A DNA stretch of 64,000 nucleotides. Origin: Collinsella aerofaciens. Its GTDB lineage: Bacteria > Actinomycetota > Coriobacteriia > Coriobacteriales > Coriobacteriaceae. Shown one piece after another: positions 41,054 to 51,297 of this stretch. A program made the position numbers and the translations under genes. The stretch spans positions 326,783-390,782 of the forward strand of contig NZ_JADMSU010000002.1 in NCBI RefSeq assembly GCF_015561195.1, given 5' to 3'. The notes beneath the pieces were generated by a model that searched no databases, was not told the DNA's origin, and saw nothing but the letters and a program-made list of their open reading frames with translations. Every line of letters starts with the position of its first letter. Positions within the stretch are counted from its first letter, which is position 1.

Positions 41054-42349
41054 CTACCGGTGGTCGGCGATATAGCCCAAAGCGACGGCGGTATAAGCCG
41101 CAGCACCGAGCGGCAGCTCGGCATCGCTAAAACGTGCCTTGGGATGATGCTGAGCAAAATGCTCGTCCGTATCAGTCACGGCAGCGCCCACGGTAAAGTA
41201 CGCACTCGGGATCTCGCTCGAGATCAGCGCGAAGTCCTCGCTCGCCATGGCGTGGAACAGCGGCAGGAAGGCGGCCTTGGGCAGCACCACGCCCACGTAG
41301 CCAAGCGACGCCTGGGTCATGTCGTCATCGAGTACGAGCGGGGGAACATCCGAAAGCGTCTCGATGGTCGCCGACGTACGATATGTTGCAGCAACGCCGT
41401 TAACGACCTCCGCGATGCGGGTCTTGAGGTGCTCCATGAGCTCAACATCGAAGCCGCGCAGCGTTCCCTCGAGCACGCAGGTGTCGGGGATGACGTTGGC
41501 CGCCAAGCCGCCAGCAAACTTACCAACGGTCAGTGCGACCTCCTTGGCCGCCGGCACCTCGCGGGCGATAAGCTCCTGGAGCGCCAGGTGCACATGGACG
41601 CCGGCCGCGATGGGGTCGATGCAGATCTCGGGGCTCGAGCCATGGCCGCCCTTGCCCTGGAGCGTGATGCGGAAACCGTACACGCCCGAAAGCGCCGGAC
41701 TGCCGTAGAGCACCAGGCCAAGCGGCGACTGGCTGTTGACATGCATGGCAAAGGCCGCCTGAGGACGCGGGTTCTCGAGCAAGCCGTCGGCGATGGCAGC
41801 GCGTGCCCCCTCAAAGGTCTCCTCGCCCGGCTGGAACAGCAGTTTGACGGTGGCATTGGCGTCGACGAACTCGGCCTCGCGGGCCTTGAGCAGGCGAGCC
41901 GCACCAAGCAGCGCCGTCGCGTGCATATCGTGACCGCAAGCGTGCATGCAGCCGTTGGTGGATGCAAAGGGCTCGCCGGATTCCTCGGCAACGGGCAGGG
42001 CGTCCATGTCGCCACGAAGCATGATGACCGTACCGGCCTGCTCATTCGTGCAGATGCCATTGCCTTGGGCCGCGGCGGCACCGGCGCCGACAAGGCCCAC
42101 AACGCAGGAACCATCGACGAGCGTAGCAAATGGGATGTCCATCTCGGTCAGGCGCGCTTGGATATACGTAGAGGTCTGCGGGAGGCTATTACCCAGCTCG
42201 GGCATCTGATGTAAATCGTGTCGCCACGCAGCGAGCTCGTCTGCAAAAGCCTGAGCTTCTGCAACAAGACCGTCACCGATAGCGGTCTGCGCCGCCGCGG
42301 TGGCCTTGGGCGCTGATTGCGGTTGAAGATCGGACAGTGCTGGTGCCAT
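41054..42349 (-). CDS. M20-family amidohydrolase (hippurate/N-acyl amino acid hydrolase-like)
   Basis: The 431-residue metallopeptidase homolog has the M20D metal-binding set: RGDMDALP, CMHACGHDMHATALLGAA, LFQPGEE and the C-terminal ASEDFALIS. The dimerisation domain lies in the middle (about 210-320). Such enzymes cleave N-acyl amino acids, hippurate or short aminoacyl conjugates. GGAGGG precedes the ATG at 42349; an upstream ATG lacks this. It is downstream of the EamA gene, whose terminator separates them. Confidence 0.85.
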   Translation of the reverse strand: MAPALSDLQPQSAPKATAAAQTAIGDGLVAEAQAFADELAAWRHDLHQMPELGNSLPQTSTYIQARLTEMDIPFATLVDGSCVVGLVGAGAAAAQGNGICTNEQAGTVIMLRGDMDALPVAEESGEPFASTNGCMHACGHDMHATALLGAARLLKAREAEFVDANATVKLLFQPGEETFEGARAAIADGLLENPRPQAAFAMHVNSQSPLGLVLYGSPALSGVYGFRITLQGKGGHGSSPEICIDPIAAGVHVHLALQELIAREVPAAKEVALTVGKFAGGLAANVIPDTCVLEGTLRGFDVELMEHLKTRIAEVVNGVAATYRTSATIETLSDVPPLVLDDDMTQASLGYVGVVLPKAAFLPLFHAMASEDFALISSEIPSAYFTVGAAVTDTDEHFAQHHPKARFSDAELPLGAAAYTAVALGYIADHR

Positions 42350-42427
42350 AGATGCCCTCCAGTAACGTTTTTGCAGCAAGCACTTTGATAGCGTAAAGTG
42401 CAAGGTACTACTTTAAGGGCGACGCAT

Positions 42428-42452
42428 AAAAAATGCCGCCCCGGGAGGCGGC
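42428..42452 (-). terminator. terminator of the EamA transporter gene
   Basis: GCCGCC and GGCGGC form a GC stem followed by ATTTTTTATG on the minus strand, just after the EamA stop. Confidence 0.8.
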
Positions 42453-42464
42453 GCAACAAATTGT

Positions 42465-43448
42465 TTACAATTGCGGACGCGGCTTTCGACGCAAAAAATC
42501 GAAATGCGTCTCGCTCAAGATAATCGAAAGAAAGATGAGCGCGAAGCCGGCGAGCAGGCGCGAGGTGAGCGCCTCCCCCATCAGCAGCACCGAGAACAGC
42601 ACACCCGAAGGCGACTCCATCGAAAGGAGCAGCGAGCCCGTCGAGGCCGGGACATGCGCCAGGCCGACGTTTTGGATGAGCAGAGCCACACACGTACAGC
42701 CCACCGATAGAAACGCCATCACACCGATAAAGCTCGGCGTCCACACGGACAGCGGCGCTTGGGTCTCGAATAACAGCGACGAGATCAGGCTCAGCACGCC
42801 GTTGCCCACAAACATCCAAAACGTGATGACGTTGATGTCCATCTTGCGGCCGTACTTGGCGGTCACCGCCATCTGGATGGCAAAGAAGACCGCGCCGCCC
42901 AGTGTGATGACATCGCCGACATTGAACTCGACGCTATCGAGCGCCACCAGGCCAATGCCCGCCAGGCACAGCAACGCGGCGCCCAAGTTGTAACGGGTAA
43001 GCTTTTCGCCGCTTAGGACGTAGCTCGCAAACGGCACGAGGATGCAATAGGTACCCGTCAAAAATGCACTCTTGCCTGCCGTGGTCTGTGCCAGGCCAAT
43101 CGTCTGCAAACCGTAGGCACCCCACATGAGCGCGCCCATGCCAAGCCCGACGATTAGGTTGCGGGCATTGAAATGAGCGATGATGCGTTTGTGGAAGATG
43201 ACGAACATAACCAGCGAAGCCGGAAGGAAGCGAACGTAGAGCAGCTCGAACACCGGAATGGTATCGAGCGCATCCTTCATGGTGGTGAAGGAATAGCCCC
43301 AGATGACCGCTATCGAAAGCAGCAAGACCTTCCAGAACAGCGGCGAGCGTGCGCCGGCACCGCGAGAGGCGCCGCCGGCACCCAAGTCTTCGCGGGCCAC
43401 AGGGCTGTCGGGCAAGTTTTCGATTTCGTTGGCAGCGTATTGGGCCAT
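42465..43448 (-). CDS. EamA/DMT-family transporter
   Basis: The 327-residue protein has a charged N-terminal tail of about 38 residues, then ten hydrophobic helices in two EamA repeats (start VIWGYSFTTMKDAL; second repeat from about 180). The helix-4 segment GLQTIGLAQTTAGKSAFLTG is typical of the family. EamA proteins export amino acids or metabolites. GAGGAC precedes the ATG. No substrate can be inferred from the neighbours. Confidence 0.82.
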   Translation of the reverse strand: MAQYAANEIENLPDSPVAREDLGAGGASRGAGARSPLFWKVLLLSIAVIWGYSFTTMKDALDTIPVFELLYVRFLPASLVMFVIFHKRIIAHFNARNLIVGLGMGALMWGAYGLQTIGLAQTTAGKSAFLTGTYCILVPFASYVLSGEKLTRYNLGAALLCLAGIGLVALDSVEFNVGDVITLGGAVFFAIQMAVTAKYGRKMDINVITFWMFVGNGVLSLISSLLFETQAPLSVWTPSFIGVMAFLSVGCTCVALLIQNVGLAHVPASTGSLLLSMESPSGVLFSVLLMGEALTSRLLAGFALIFLSIILSETHFDFLRRKPRPQL

Positions 43449-43787
43449 GGAACGTCCTCACACTCAATCTGGGCGTGGTGTCCGCACGCGTATGGCTGCG
43501 TGCCGCCTCATGGTCAAATACAAACAGGGCGCACCGGACCCCCGGTACGCCCCGCTACTGTAGCAACAACCAAGCAGCCCACGCAATTCACTACGCTAAA
43601 GCGTCTTGTTCCGCCGTTCTACCGAACGGCGGACCAGTCGACGCTGCGCGAGTCGCATTCACACCAATCTGACGTTCAATTTCGAGGGCGCGACCAGAAG
43701 GTCAGCGCCCTCTCATTTCACGTCACCTTGGCGCAAATGCGGCTCGCTCGCTGGCATTAGTACTACATCAGCGTTAACGTTGCCGCA
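43449..43787. other. intergenic region with three short hairpins
   Basis: No gene is seen. Hairpins lie at 43527-43551 (GGGCGCACCGG with CCGGTACGCCC, followed on the minus strand by TGTTTGTATTT, a plausible terminator of the YhgE/Pip operon), 43610-43633 (10-bp stem) and 43684-43712 (GAGGGCGC/GCGCCCTC). Confidence 0.55.
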
Positions 43788-45977
43788 CTAAATTAGCTTA
43801 GTTGATTCCAGCTTTTCGATGATCCAGTCGTTGGCTTTGATGACCGGGCGGCGGAAGACGACGCCCAGTGCCAGCGACGGAATCAGATAGCTCGCCAGAA
43901 TGCCCAGCTCAATCCAGTACTCCATATGGTAGGCGCCAGCCATGGCGGCATGCATGGCGTTGATGCCGTGGGTGAACGGCAGGAACGGATAGATCGCCTG
44001 GAACACAGGGCCGGTCATCTCGATGGGGAACGTACCGCCCGAACCGCCGACCTGCATAACCAACAGCACGACGGCGAGTGCCTTGCCGATATCGCCAAAC
44101 GAAACCGTAAGCGTGTAGACGATATTGGAGAACACGAGACTCGCGACCCAGCCCGCCAGCACAAACTGCAGCGGGTTGTCGCATTGGATGCCAAAGAACA
44201 GGATGTCGCCCGCGCACACGAGTGTCGCCTGCAGCAGGGCCAGACCGCCAAAGAACAGGTAGCGGCCCAGGTAGATCTCGTGCAGGCGCACGGGGATGAG
44301 CTCGTTGATGAGCTCATCGTCAACCGAGACCTTCATCATGGCCGCCAGCACGATCGAGCCGACCCATAGCGACAGAATCGTGTAGAACGGTGCCATGGCC
44401 GAACCGTAGTTACGAATCGGATAGACCGGCTTGCGATCGAGCGCGACGGGGCCGGAAAGCGACACGGCCAGACCCTCGGGATCATTGCCGATCATCGTCT
44501 TGATCGTAGCGAGGTCATCTGACATCAAGGCACCGTCGAGCTCGTCCTTAAACGCGCTGATCTTGTCCGACGCTTCGCCCAACTGATCGGAAGCCTTGTT
44601 GACCAGCTTTGCAGCCTTGGAGAGGCCCTTTGCCAGCGAACCGGATGCGTCGGTCAGGCCGTCTACGGCGCTATCCAGATTGCCCGAGATACCATCGAGC
44701 GAGTCCAGGATGCCCGAGACGGTCTTCTTGAGCTCCTTGGCCTTAACCGAGAACGTGGAATCGTAATCGGATTTGGCGCCCGCGATGCCGGCCTTGGCAT
44801 CGGCGATGGCCTGATCGACCTCGGCACGCGAGTTGTTGACCTCGGCCATGCTATCGGAGAGAGACTTCGCGGTGGCCGCCAGATCCTTGGCATTGCTGCG
44901 GTACTCAACGGCGATTCTGCCCAGCGACGTCGCGGCGGACTTGAGGCCGTCCTTCAAATTCTCATCGCTCACCTGGTCGGCAAGGCTGCGGAGCTGATCG
45001 GCCATCGCATCGATATCCTTGGCGCGCGCATTAAGAGCCGCAGCGGCATCGTTGAGTTGGGACACCGTAAGGTGGACATGCTGGTCCGCGGTGTCGAACG
45101 CCTTCGCGAGCTCGGCAGACACATTGTCGAACGAACCCGCACTTCCATCGATTGCGGCATCGATGGCATCGTTTGCCGCCTTAAGCGCTTCTTTGGAATC
45201 ATCGATGCCGCTCTTGGCATGCTCCATCAACTGCTTGGTCGACTCATCGACCGTACCCGTCTGCTGGAGCATACCGCTCGCCGACGTCAACGAATCGGAC
45301 GTAGAGCTCAAAATGCCCGCCAGCGACGAAGCATTAGCCTGAACGTCTTGCAGGTCCCCAATCGAATCGCCGAGCGTCGAGGACAGGTTGGCGATAAAGT
45401 TGCTGACCTGGTCGGTGCTCATGTAATCGAGCAGGCTGGACACCGTCTTAAGACCGATGCTCGTAATGGTCTCGGTAAAAGATTCGTTAACCTGGTTCTG
45501 AACGGCGCTCGAACCCTTCTCGGTCACGATCTGCGCGATGGCGTTGGCCTTCTGATTCTCGTAAAACTCGATATCGGCATGCTTAACGTCGGTCGAAAAG
45601 AGCGTCATCATATCGGCACTAAACGTCTTAGGGATAACGACAGCCGCATAGTATGCGCCCGATTTGACGCCCTCGATGGCCTTTTCTCGATCGTTGAGCA
45701 CAACCCAGTCGAAGTTCTCGTTGCCGCGCAGGGTGGCGGTCACGTTTTCGCCCACGTTGACCTCGACGGGGATCAGATCGCTCTCGTAACCCTCATCGGT
45801 GTTGACCACGGCGATCTTAAGATTGCCGGTGTTGCCGTACGGATCCCAGCTGCCGGCGATGTTAAACCACGCGTACAGGCACGGTACGATAATGAGGCCC
45901 ATCACGACAACCAAGCCGATTACGGAGCGAGACACGTTTTGGACATCGCGCTTAAACAGATGCAGGATGTTCTTCAT
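43788..45977 (-). CDS. YhgE/Pip-family membrane protein (ABC-2-like ends)
   Basis: The 729-residue protein has one N-terminal helix (about 18-38) followed by the family hallmark WDPYGNTGNLKIAVVNTD. Then comes a long extracytoplasmic region (about 60-500) rich in heptad-like Ala/Ser/Asp helices, and a C-terminal block of five to six helices (about 530-720). Relatives include the Lactococcus phage infection protein and type VII-linked YueB/EsaA. They span the envelope and may act in export or as phage receptors. The ATG directly follows the stop of the larger paralog upstream, so the two form an operon and perhaps a heteromer. Confidence 0.85.
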   Translation of the reverse strand: MKNILHLFKRDVQNVSRSVIGLVVVMGLIIVPCLYAWFNIAGSWDPYGNTGNLKIAVVNTDEGYESDLIPVEVNVGENVTATLRGNENFDWVVLNDREKAIEGVKSGAYYAAVVIPKTFSADMMTLFSTDVKHADIEFYENQKANAIAQIVTEKGSSAVQNQVNESFTETITSIGLKTVSSLLDYMSTDQVSNFIANLSSTLGDSIGDLQDVQANASSLAGILSSTSDSLTSASGMLQQTGTVDESTKQLMEHAKSGIDDSKEALKAANDAIDAAIDGSAGSFDNVSAELAKAFDTADQHVHLTVSQLNDAAAALNARAKDIDAMADQLRSLADQVSDENLKDGLKSAATSLGRIAVEYRSNAKDLAATAKSLSDSMAEVNNSRAEVDQAIADAKAGIAGAKSDYDSTFSVKAKELKKTVSGILDSLDGISGNLDSAVDGLTDASGSLAKGLSKAAKLVNKASDQLGEASDKISAFKDELDGALMSDDLATIKTMIGNDPEGLAVSLSGPVALDRKPVYPIRNYGSAMAPFYTILSLWVGSIVLAAMMKVSVDDELINELIPVRLHEIYLGRYLFFGGLALLQATLVCAGDILFFGIQCDNPLQFVLAGWVASLVFSNIVYTLTVSFGDIGKALAVVLLVMQVGGSGGTFPIEMTGPVFQAIYPFLPFTHGINAMHAAMAGAYHMEYWIELGILASYLIPSLALGVVFRRPVIKANDWIIEKLESTKLI

Positions 45978-48779
45978 TTATGCCTCACCTCCTTTGGAGT
46001 GCTTGCCGAGCGGGGCGTTCTTTTCATTCATCACAAACGTGTCATCCCCGTTCTCGGGCACATGGGCCGCATCGCGATGACCACATTGGTTGACAGCCTG
46101 AGTCTTGGGTTCAGACCCCCGCTCGCTCGCATTCAAGCCGAACATGCGACGAGCGGCCGGAATGGCGGCCGTGTGCTCGCGCATCTCGCGGCGCAGGTCC
46201 TCATCCGAAAGCGCCGAGATGCGCATCTGGGTGTTGAGGCTCGAGCGGATGTACTCGATATTGATAAGCCAGCCGCAGATGGCAATAACCGAGATGATCC
46301 AAATGACAAGCAGGATGATCTTGCCGTTATTGTCGATATCGAGAACCGTCGACAGGACAAAGAGCAGGACCTGAACGCCCACCACGGCGGCGAAACCGCC
46401 CTTGATGTAGTACGGGTAGCGATGTTCAAAGGCGACCGCATGATCGAGCAGTTCGCGACGGTACGAATCGGAATCGAGCATGACGCGCATGGCCGTGCGC
46501 AGCGAGTAGCGCTGGCGCGGCAGGTCATTGGACTCGCAGATCATCATACCGGTCGTGGAAAGCTGTTTATCAAAGAGCAGGTTGAGGTTGAGCAGCAACG
46601 GACGCAGCTGCAAGCCAATAAAGAGTGCAATGGCAAGGAATACGCCCAAGATGCACAGGTTGAACAGGTAGTTGAACGAGTACATGCCGCCGACCGTCTC
46701 GCGCAGCAGATTGATGCCGTAGGTAAAGGGCAGCAGCGGATGCAGCCATTGGAAGAAGCCGGGCATCATCTCGATGGGATACATGCCCGACGAACCCGGG
46801 ATCTGCACGATGACAAGAATGACGCCAATCGCCTTGCCGATATGCTTAAACGTGGTGGACAGCGCATAGATGATGTTGACGTACGTAAACGAGATGGCGA
46901 TGCCACCCAGCACGAACAGCAGCGGGTTGATGCACTGTACGCCAATCACCAGATCGCCCACCGTCACGATGATGGCCTGGAGCGCGCCCAAGATCACCAG
47001 GAGCATCCAACGGCCGAAGTAGCCCTGGCGCGCCGTAAAGCTGCCAATGCCCTCGCGATCGACCTCGAGCTTGTAGATGGCGATGAGCACGTAACCGCCC
47101 ACCCACAGCGCCAGATTGGTGTAGAAAGGAGCAATGCCCGAGCCGAAGCTCTTGACCGGATATATTGACTTTGAGGTCAGCTCGACCGGAGATGCCATGA
47201 AGTCTGCAACGTCATTGACATCGACGCCCGTCAGATCAGACAGCTCGCCCATAGACTCGGAGGTCTGCAGCGCCGCGATGTCGTTGGCGGCGGTTGCGAG
47301 CTTGTCCTGGACCTTGGCAAGCGAGGCATCGGTCTGGGACAGCGTGGTCTTGGCCTGACCGAGCGTAGCGTTGAGTTGCGAAAGTGTACCACGCGCACTT
47401 GCAATAGTAGGCGTAAGGCCAGACACGATGCCCGTCAGATCACCCGAGACGGCGGCAAAGGAATCGAGCGCGCTCGAGGCCTTCGGCAGCGCGTTTTGAC
47501 CCAGGTCCGTCTGGGCCTGGCCAAGGTTGGTCGCACCGGTCTGAATTGCGTTATTGATAGCGTCGCTGGCGCCCGAGACAGTCGCGGCGTCATTCGCCAT
47601 GGCGCTCGACTGCGCAGACAGACCGTCCTTGATGCTCTGAAGCTTTTCATTCTGCTCGCGGAGCAAATCGATGGTCGATACAATGCGCGCGTCAATTTCC
47701 TTGGAACCTGTCGACGTGTCATTGACGAGAATTTCCAAGTGCCCGATAACGGCCTTATTGTGGTCAATCGTCGCTTGGAGAGACTCAAGCGAGTTGTCGA
47801 TACGGGTGGTCGTAGATGTGACCGCGCCCGTCAGCTTGCCGATGGCAGCGTTCGCAGAGGCCGACGTCTTGGTGAGCGCAAGGCTGCCTTCCGAGAGCGC
47901 CTTGGAGAGCGAGGTGATGGAGTTGCCCGCCGTGGTGCGAGCTTCGCTCAGCAGGTCGTTGCCCTGGGAGATCGCCTGCGTCAGCGACGGTGCCTGGCCT
48001 TGCAAGCCGGCAAGTGCCGCATCAGCCGAGGCGATAGCGCCACTCGTCTTATCGATGGCGGCATTCATATCGCCAATCGAATCGCGCACCTCGCCCAAGG
48101 TGTCGGACGCCTCGGACACCGAACTTGCCAGCGAGTCCTGAGTCTGGGTTGCCTTGTCCTTTAAATCGACACCGGCATCCTTGGCGATACCGGCAACAGT
48201 CTTGCCTACCGTAGAGACAAATTCCGAGTTGATCTGCTCCTCGATGGTGTTTGCACCGGTATCGGTAACCTTGGGCGCAATGGCGCTCTTCTTCTCATTG
48301 ACGTAGTACGTGAGCTTGGGCTGATGGTAGTTGCCGTCGAGCATCGAAACCAGGTTATCCGAGAAGTTCTTGGGAATCACGATAGCGGCATAGTACTCGC
48401 CGCTCTCGACGCCCTCCTTGGCATCGGCCGTCGAGTCGACGAACGTCCAGCCCAACTGATGATTCTCCTTGAGCTGGTCGACCACTTTGTCGCCAGCGTT
48501 GAGCTCACCCACCAAGTCGTTTTGGGTGCCTCGATCGTTGTTGGCGATAGCAATCTTGATGCCTTGGGTGTTTCCATACGGATCCCAGTTTGCCACGATG
48601 TTATACCAGGCATACAGCGAGGGAATAACGCACACGCCTAGGGTAACCACCAGGGCGACGGGGTTCACAAGCAGTCGCTTAATGTCGCGCTTAAATATCG
48701 CAAAGGACACCTTTGCGTTGGATAGTTTGCTGCCGAGACTCACGCTTGGACCATCCATCCTATCGTTTAGCCGAATCAT
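45978..48779 (-). CDS. YhgE/Pip-family membrane protein, long paralog
   Basis: The product of about 933 residues shares the WDPYGNTQGIKIAIANND signature, a coiled-coil-like extracytoplasmic region and a membrane block (about 560-760). It adds a C-terminal extension with two more helices and a charged cytoplasmic tail that its neighbour lacks. The start is uncertain: ATG codons at 48794, 48779 and 48758 have no clear ribosome site; 48779 is taken as a compromise. A TAGTAT box (48859-48854, minus strand) and the palindrome GTACAGATGTAC mark the promoter. Confidence 0.8.
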   Translation of the reverse strand: MIRLNDRMDGPSVSLGSKLSNAKVSFAIFKRDIKRLLVNPVALVVTLGVCVIPSLYAWYNIVANWDPYGNTQGIKIAIANNDRGTQNDLVGELNAGDKVVDQLKENHQLGWTFVDSTADAKEGVESGEYYAAIVIPKNFSDNLVSMLDGNYHQPKLTYYVNEKKSAIAPKVTDTGANTIEEQINSEFVSTVGKTVAGIAKDAGVDLKDKATQTQDSLASSVSEASDTLGEVRDSIGDMNAAIDKTSGAIASADAALAGLQGQAPSLTQAISQGNDLLSEARTTAGNSITSLSKALSEGSLALTKTSASANAAIGKLTGAVTSTTTRIDNSLESLQATIDHNKAVIGHLEILVNDTSTGSKEIDARIVSTIDLLREQNEKLQSIKDGLSAQSSAMANDAATVSGASDAINNAIQTGATNLGQAQTDLGQNALPKASSALDSFAAVSGDLTGIVSGLTPTIASARGTLSQLNATLGQAKTTLSQTDASLAKVQDKLATAANDIAALQTSESMGELSDLTGVDVNDVADFMASPVELTSKSIYPVKSFGSGIAPFYTNLALWVGGYVLIAIYKLEVDREGIGSFTARQGYFGRWMLLVILGALQAIIVTVGDLVIGVQCINPLLFVLGGIAISFTYVNIIYALSTTFKHIGKAIGVILVIVQIPGSSGMYPIEMMPGFFQWLHPLLPFTYGINLLRETVGGMYSFNYLFNLCILGVFLAIALFIGLQLRPLLLNLNLLFDKQLSTTGMMICESNDLPRQRYSLRTAMRVMLDSDSYRRELLDHAVAFEHRYPYYIKGGFAAVVGVQVLLFVLSTVLDIDNNGKIILLVIWIISVIAICGWLINIEYIRSSLNTQMRISALSDEDLRREMREHTAAIPAARRMFGLNASERGSEPKTQAVNQCGHRDAAHVPENGDDTFVMNEKNAPLGKHSKGGEA

Positions 48780-48874
48780 GCTATTAACAACCATTGTACG
48801 GAGGCACTTGAGCGTCTCGCGGCACAATGGTGCTGAGTTTTGCGGGTAGCAATATACTACGAAGATGAGTTAGC

Positions 48875-48886
48875 GTACAGATGTAC
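48875..48886. promoter_or_regulatory. palindrome at the YhgE/Pip operon promoter
   Basis: GTACAGATGTAC overlaps the region where a -35 would lie relative to TAGTAT at 48859-48854. TetR-type repressors often control such genes; no regulator gene is adjacent. Confidence 0.3.
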
Positions 48887-48933
48887 AGTATCTAAAATTC
48901 CCGCAGCTCCCAAAACCACAACCCGCACAAATA

Positions 48934-48962
48934 AATGATCCCTTGGGGACGGAGGGATCATT
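48934..48962. repeat. dispersed GATCCC hairpin, second copy
   Basis: AATGATCCCT pairs with AGGGATCATT around the loop TGGGGACGG. It matches the repeat at 39487-39517. Confidence 0.55.
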
Positions 48963-48970
48963 CAAAAGGA

Positions 48971-49040
48971 AACGAGAGTGGAAAATCTCCCACTTCAAGC
49001 CCGCATTCGAGCCAAAAGTGGGAGATTATCCACTCTCGTT
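48971..49040 (-). repeat. 25-bp inverted repeat after htpG
   Basis: Arms 48971-48995 and 49016-49040 pair over 25 bp with one A-A mismatch. It lies 30 bases past the htpG stop and is followed on the minus strand by TCCTTTTG, so it may serve as terminator. Confidence 0.6.
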
Positions 49041-49070
49041 CTAATCTAGTTACGGTGCCGTATCCCCGAA

Positions 49071-51095
49071 CTACATCAAGTTACAAACAGCTGCCGCGAA
49101 GGCTACGGGGTCCTCGGGGAGGATGCCCTCGACGAGCAGGGCCTGGTCGTAGAGCAGGCCGGAGTACTGCTTAATCTTGTCGGCGTCGCCCGCCTTCTGG
49201 GCAGCGACGAGCTTGGCGAAGACCGGGTGCTTAGCGTTGAGCTCGAGCACGCGCTGGCTCTTGGGCATACCGTCGGGCGCGCCCTCGGGACCCTTCTGGA
49301 GCACCTTCTCCATCTCGAGTGAAAGCGGGCCCTCGGTGGTAATGCAGGCGGGGGCATCGGTCAGGCGCGCGGAGACGGCAACCTTCTCGACCTTGTCGCC
49401 GAGCGCCTCCTTCATGGCATTAAAGAGGTCCTCGTTCTCCTTGGTGGCGTCCTCAGCCTCCTTCTTCTCGTCATCGGTTGCCAAGTCAAGGTCGCCGGTC
49501 GCGACGTTCTTAAGCTCCAAGTGACGATCCTCGACCTCAGGCTCGGCACCATCGGCAACTGCCTTCTCGGCAGCCTTGCGAGCAGCGTCATCCTCGTAGA
49601 CCTTGGGCATATCGGCAGCCACATACTCACGCATGGCCTGGAAGGTGAACTCATCCACGTCCTGCGTCAGCAGCAGTACATCGTAGCCGCGGTCGAGCAC
49701 ACCCTTCACGACGGGCATCTTGGCCAGACGCTCGCGCGAATCGCCGGCGGCATAGTAGATTGCCTTCTGGCCCTCGGGCATGCCCTTGGCATACTCGGCA
49801 AGGGTGATCATCTTCTGCTCCTTGGCAGACCAGAACAGCAACAGGTCGGCGAGCTCGTCGGCCTTCATGCCGTAGCTCGAGTAGATGCCGTACTTAAGAC
49901 CGCGACCAAAGTTCTCAAAGAACTTCTCGTATGCCTCGCGGTCGTTGTCGCGCATGTCCTCGAGATCGGCGGTGATCTTCTTCTCGACACGCTTGGCAAT
50001 GGCCTTGAGCTGACGATTCTGCTGCAGCGTCTCACGCGAAATATTGAGCGTCACGTCGGCAGAGTCCACGACGCCGCGCACAAAGTTGTAGTAGTCGGGC
50101 AGCAGGTCGTCGCACTTCTCCATAATCAGCACGTTGGAGCTGTAGAGCGCCAGGCCCTTCTCGTAGTCCTTGCTGTACAGATCGAACGGGGCGCGACCCG
50201 GCACAAACAGCAGTGCATCGTACTCAAGCGTGCCCTCGGCATGAAAGCTGATAGTGCGCGCGGGATCGTCAAAGTCGTGGAACGTGGACTTGTAGAACTC
50301 GTCGTAATCCTTCTGCTCAACGTCAGAGCTGCGCTTTTTCCAGATCGGCGTCATGGAGTTGATGGTCTCGAGCTCCTGGTAGTCCTCGTACTCGGGCTTG
50401 TAATCCTCCGGCGCGTCCTCGGGCTTGGGTTTCTGGCGACTCTTGCTCACCATCATCTGAATCGGGTAGCGCACATAGTTGCTGTACTGCTGAATCAGGC
50501 TCTTGAGGCCCCACTCGGTCAGGAAGCGATCGTAGGTCTCGGCCTCGCCGTCGGCGTCGAGCTTCTCGTTCTCGCGCAGCGTCAGGATGACGTCGGTACC
50601 GTGCTCAGCACGCTCGCCATCCTCGATGGTGTAGCCCTCAAGACCGTCGGACTCCCAAACGTGGGCGGTATCCTCGCCATAAGCGCGGCTGACGACCCTC
50701 ACGTGGCTGGCAACCATAAAGGCGGAGTAGAAACCCACGCCAAACTGACCGATGATGTCGACATCGGAGCCCTGCTGCTCGGCGTTCTCGGTCTTAAACT
50801 CCTCGGAGCCGGAATGGGCGATGGTGCCCAGGTTGCGCTCGAGCTCCTCGGCGGTCATGCCGATACCGTTATCCGAAATAGTGATGGTACGGGCGTCTTT
50901 ATCAAAAGAGACGCGAATAGCCAGGTCGCCCTGGTCGAGCTTGACGCTCGGGTCCTGCAGGCTCTTAAAGTTGAGCTTGTCGACGGCGTCGCTCGCGTTA
51001 GAGATAAGCTCGCGCAGGAAGATTTCCTTATTGGTGTAGATGGAGTTGATCATGAGGTCGAGCAGTTTTTTGCTCTCGGTCTTAAATTGACGCAT
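49071..51095 (-). CDS. htpG: molecular chaperone HtpG (Hsp90)
   Basis: The 674-residue Hsp90 starts KTESKKLLDLMINSIYTNKEIFLRELISNASDA. It carries the ATP-binding motifs DNGIGMTAEE, GTIAHSG and GQFGVGFYSAFMVA, the middle-domain region with NISRETLQQNRQLKAI, and a C-terminal dimerisation domain. A charged stretch of about 45 residues (about 520-565) separates middle and C-terminal domains. GAAAGGA precedes the ATG. Confidence 0.96.
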   Translation of the reverse strand: MRQFKTESKKLLDLMINSIYTNKEIFLRELISNASDAVDKLNFKSLQDPSVKLDQGDLAIRVSFDKDARTITISDNGIGMTAEELERNLGTIAHSGSEEFKTENAEQQGSDVDIIGQFGVGFYSAFMVASHVRVVSRAYGEDTAHVWESDGLEGYTIEDGERAEHGTDVILTLRENEKLDADGEAETYDRFLTEWGLKSLIQQYSNYVRYPIQMMVSKSRQKPKPEDAPEDYKPEYEDYQELETINSMTPIWKKRSSDVEQKDYDEFYKSTFHDFDDPARTISFHAEGTLEYDALLFVPGRAPFDLYSKDYEKGLALYSSNVLIMEKCDDLLPDYYNFVRGVVDSADVTLNISRETLQQNRQLKAIAKRVEKKITADLEDMRDNDREAYEKFFENFGRGLKYGIYSSYGMKADELADLLLFWSAKEQKMITLAEYAKGMPEGQKAIYYAAGDSRERLAKMPVVKGVLDRGYDVLLLTQDVDEFTFQAMREYVAADMPKVYEDDAARKAAEKAVADGAEPEVEDRHLELKNVATGDLDLATDDEKKEAEDATKENEDLFNAMKEALGDKVEKVAVSARLTDAPACITTEGPLSLEMEKVLQKGPEGAPDGMPKSQRVLELNAKHPVFAKLVAAQKAGDADKIKQYSGLLYDQALLVEGILPEDPVAFAAAVCNLM

Positions 51096-51297
51096 GTGCA
51101 GTCCTTTCGCGCTACCCCCGTCCGCAAAAACGGCCCGGTTGCCCGAGCCGCATTGCAGACCTGCTATGTTCAGACTTAGATTTTATAACCCATTAGCGCG
51201 CATATATACATACGGAATCGAAAAACTGTATGTCCAAACGCTCTGATGCGCCAATTGCCGAGGAGTGTCCCCGACTGCCGGCGGGAAAGGAACGTCC

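Noticed and set aside
43788-48779. Type VII secretion locus
   Set aside because: The two YhgE/Pip proteins recall EsaA, but no EssC-type ATPase, WXG100 protein or toxin gene is found in the window.
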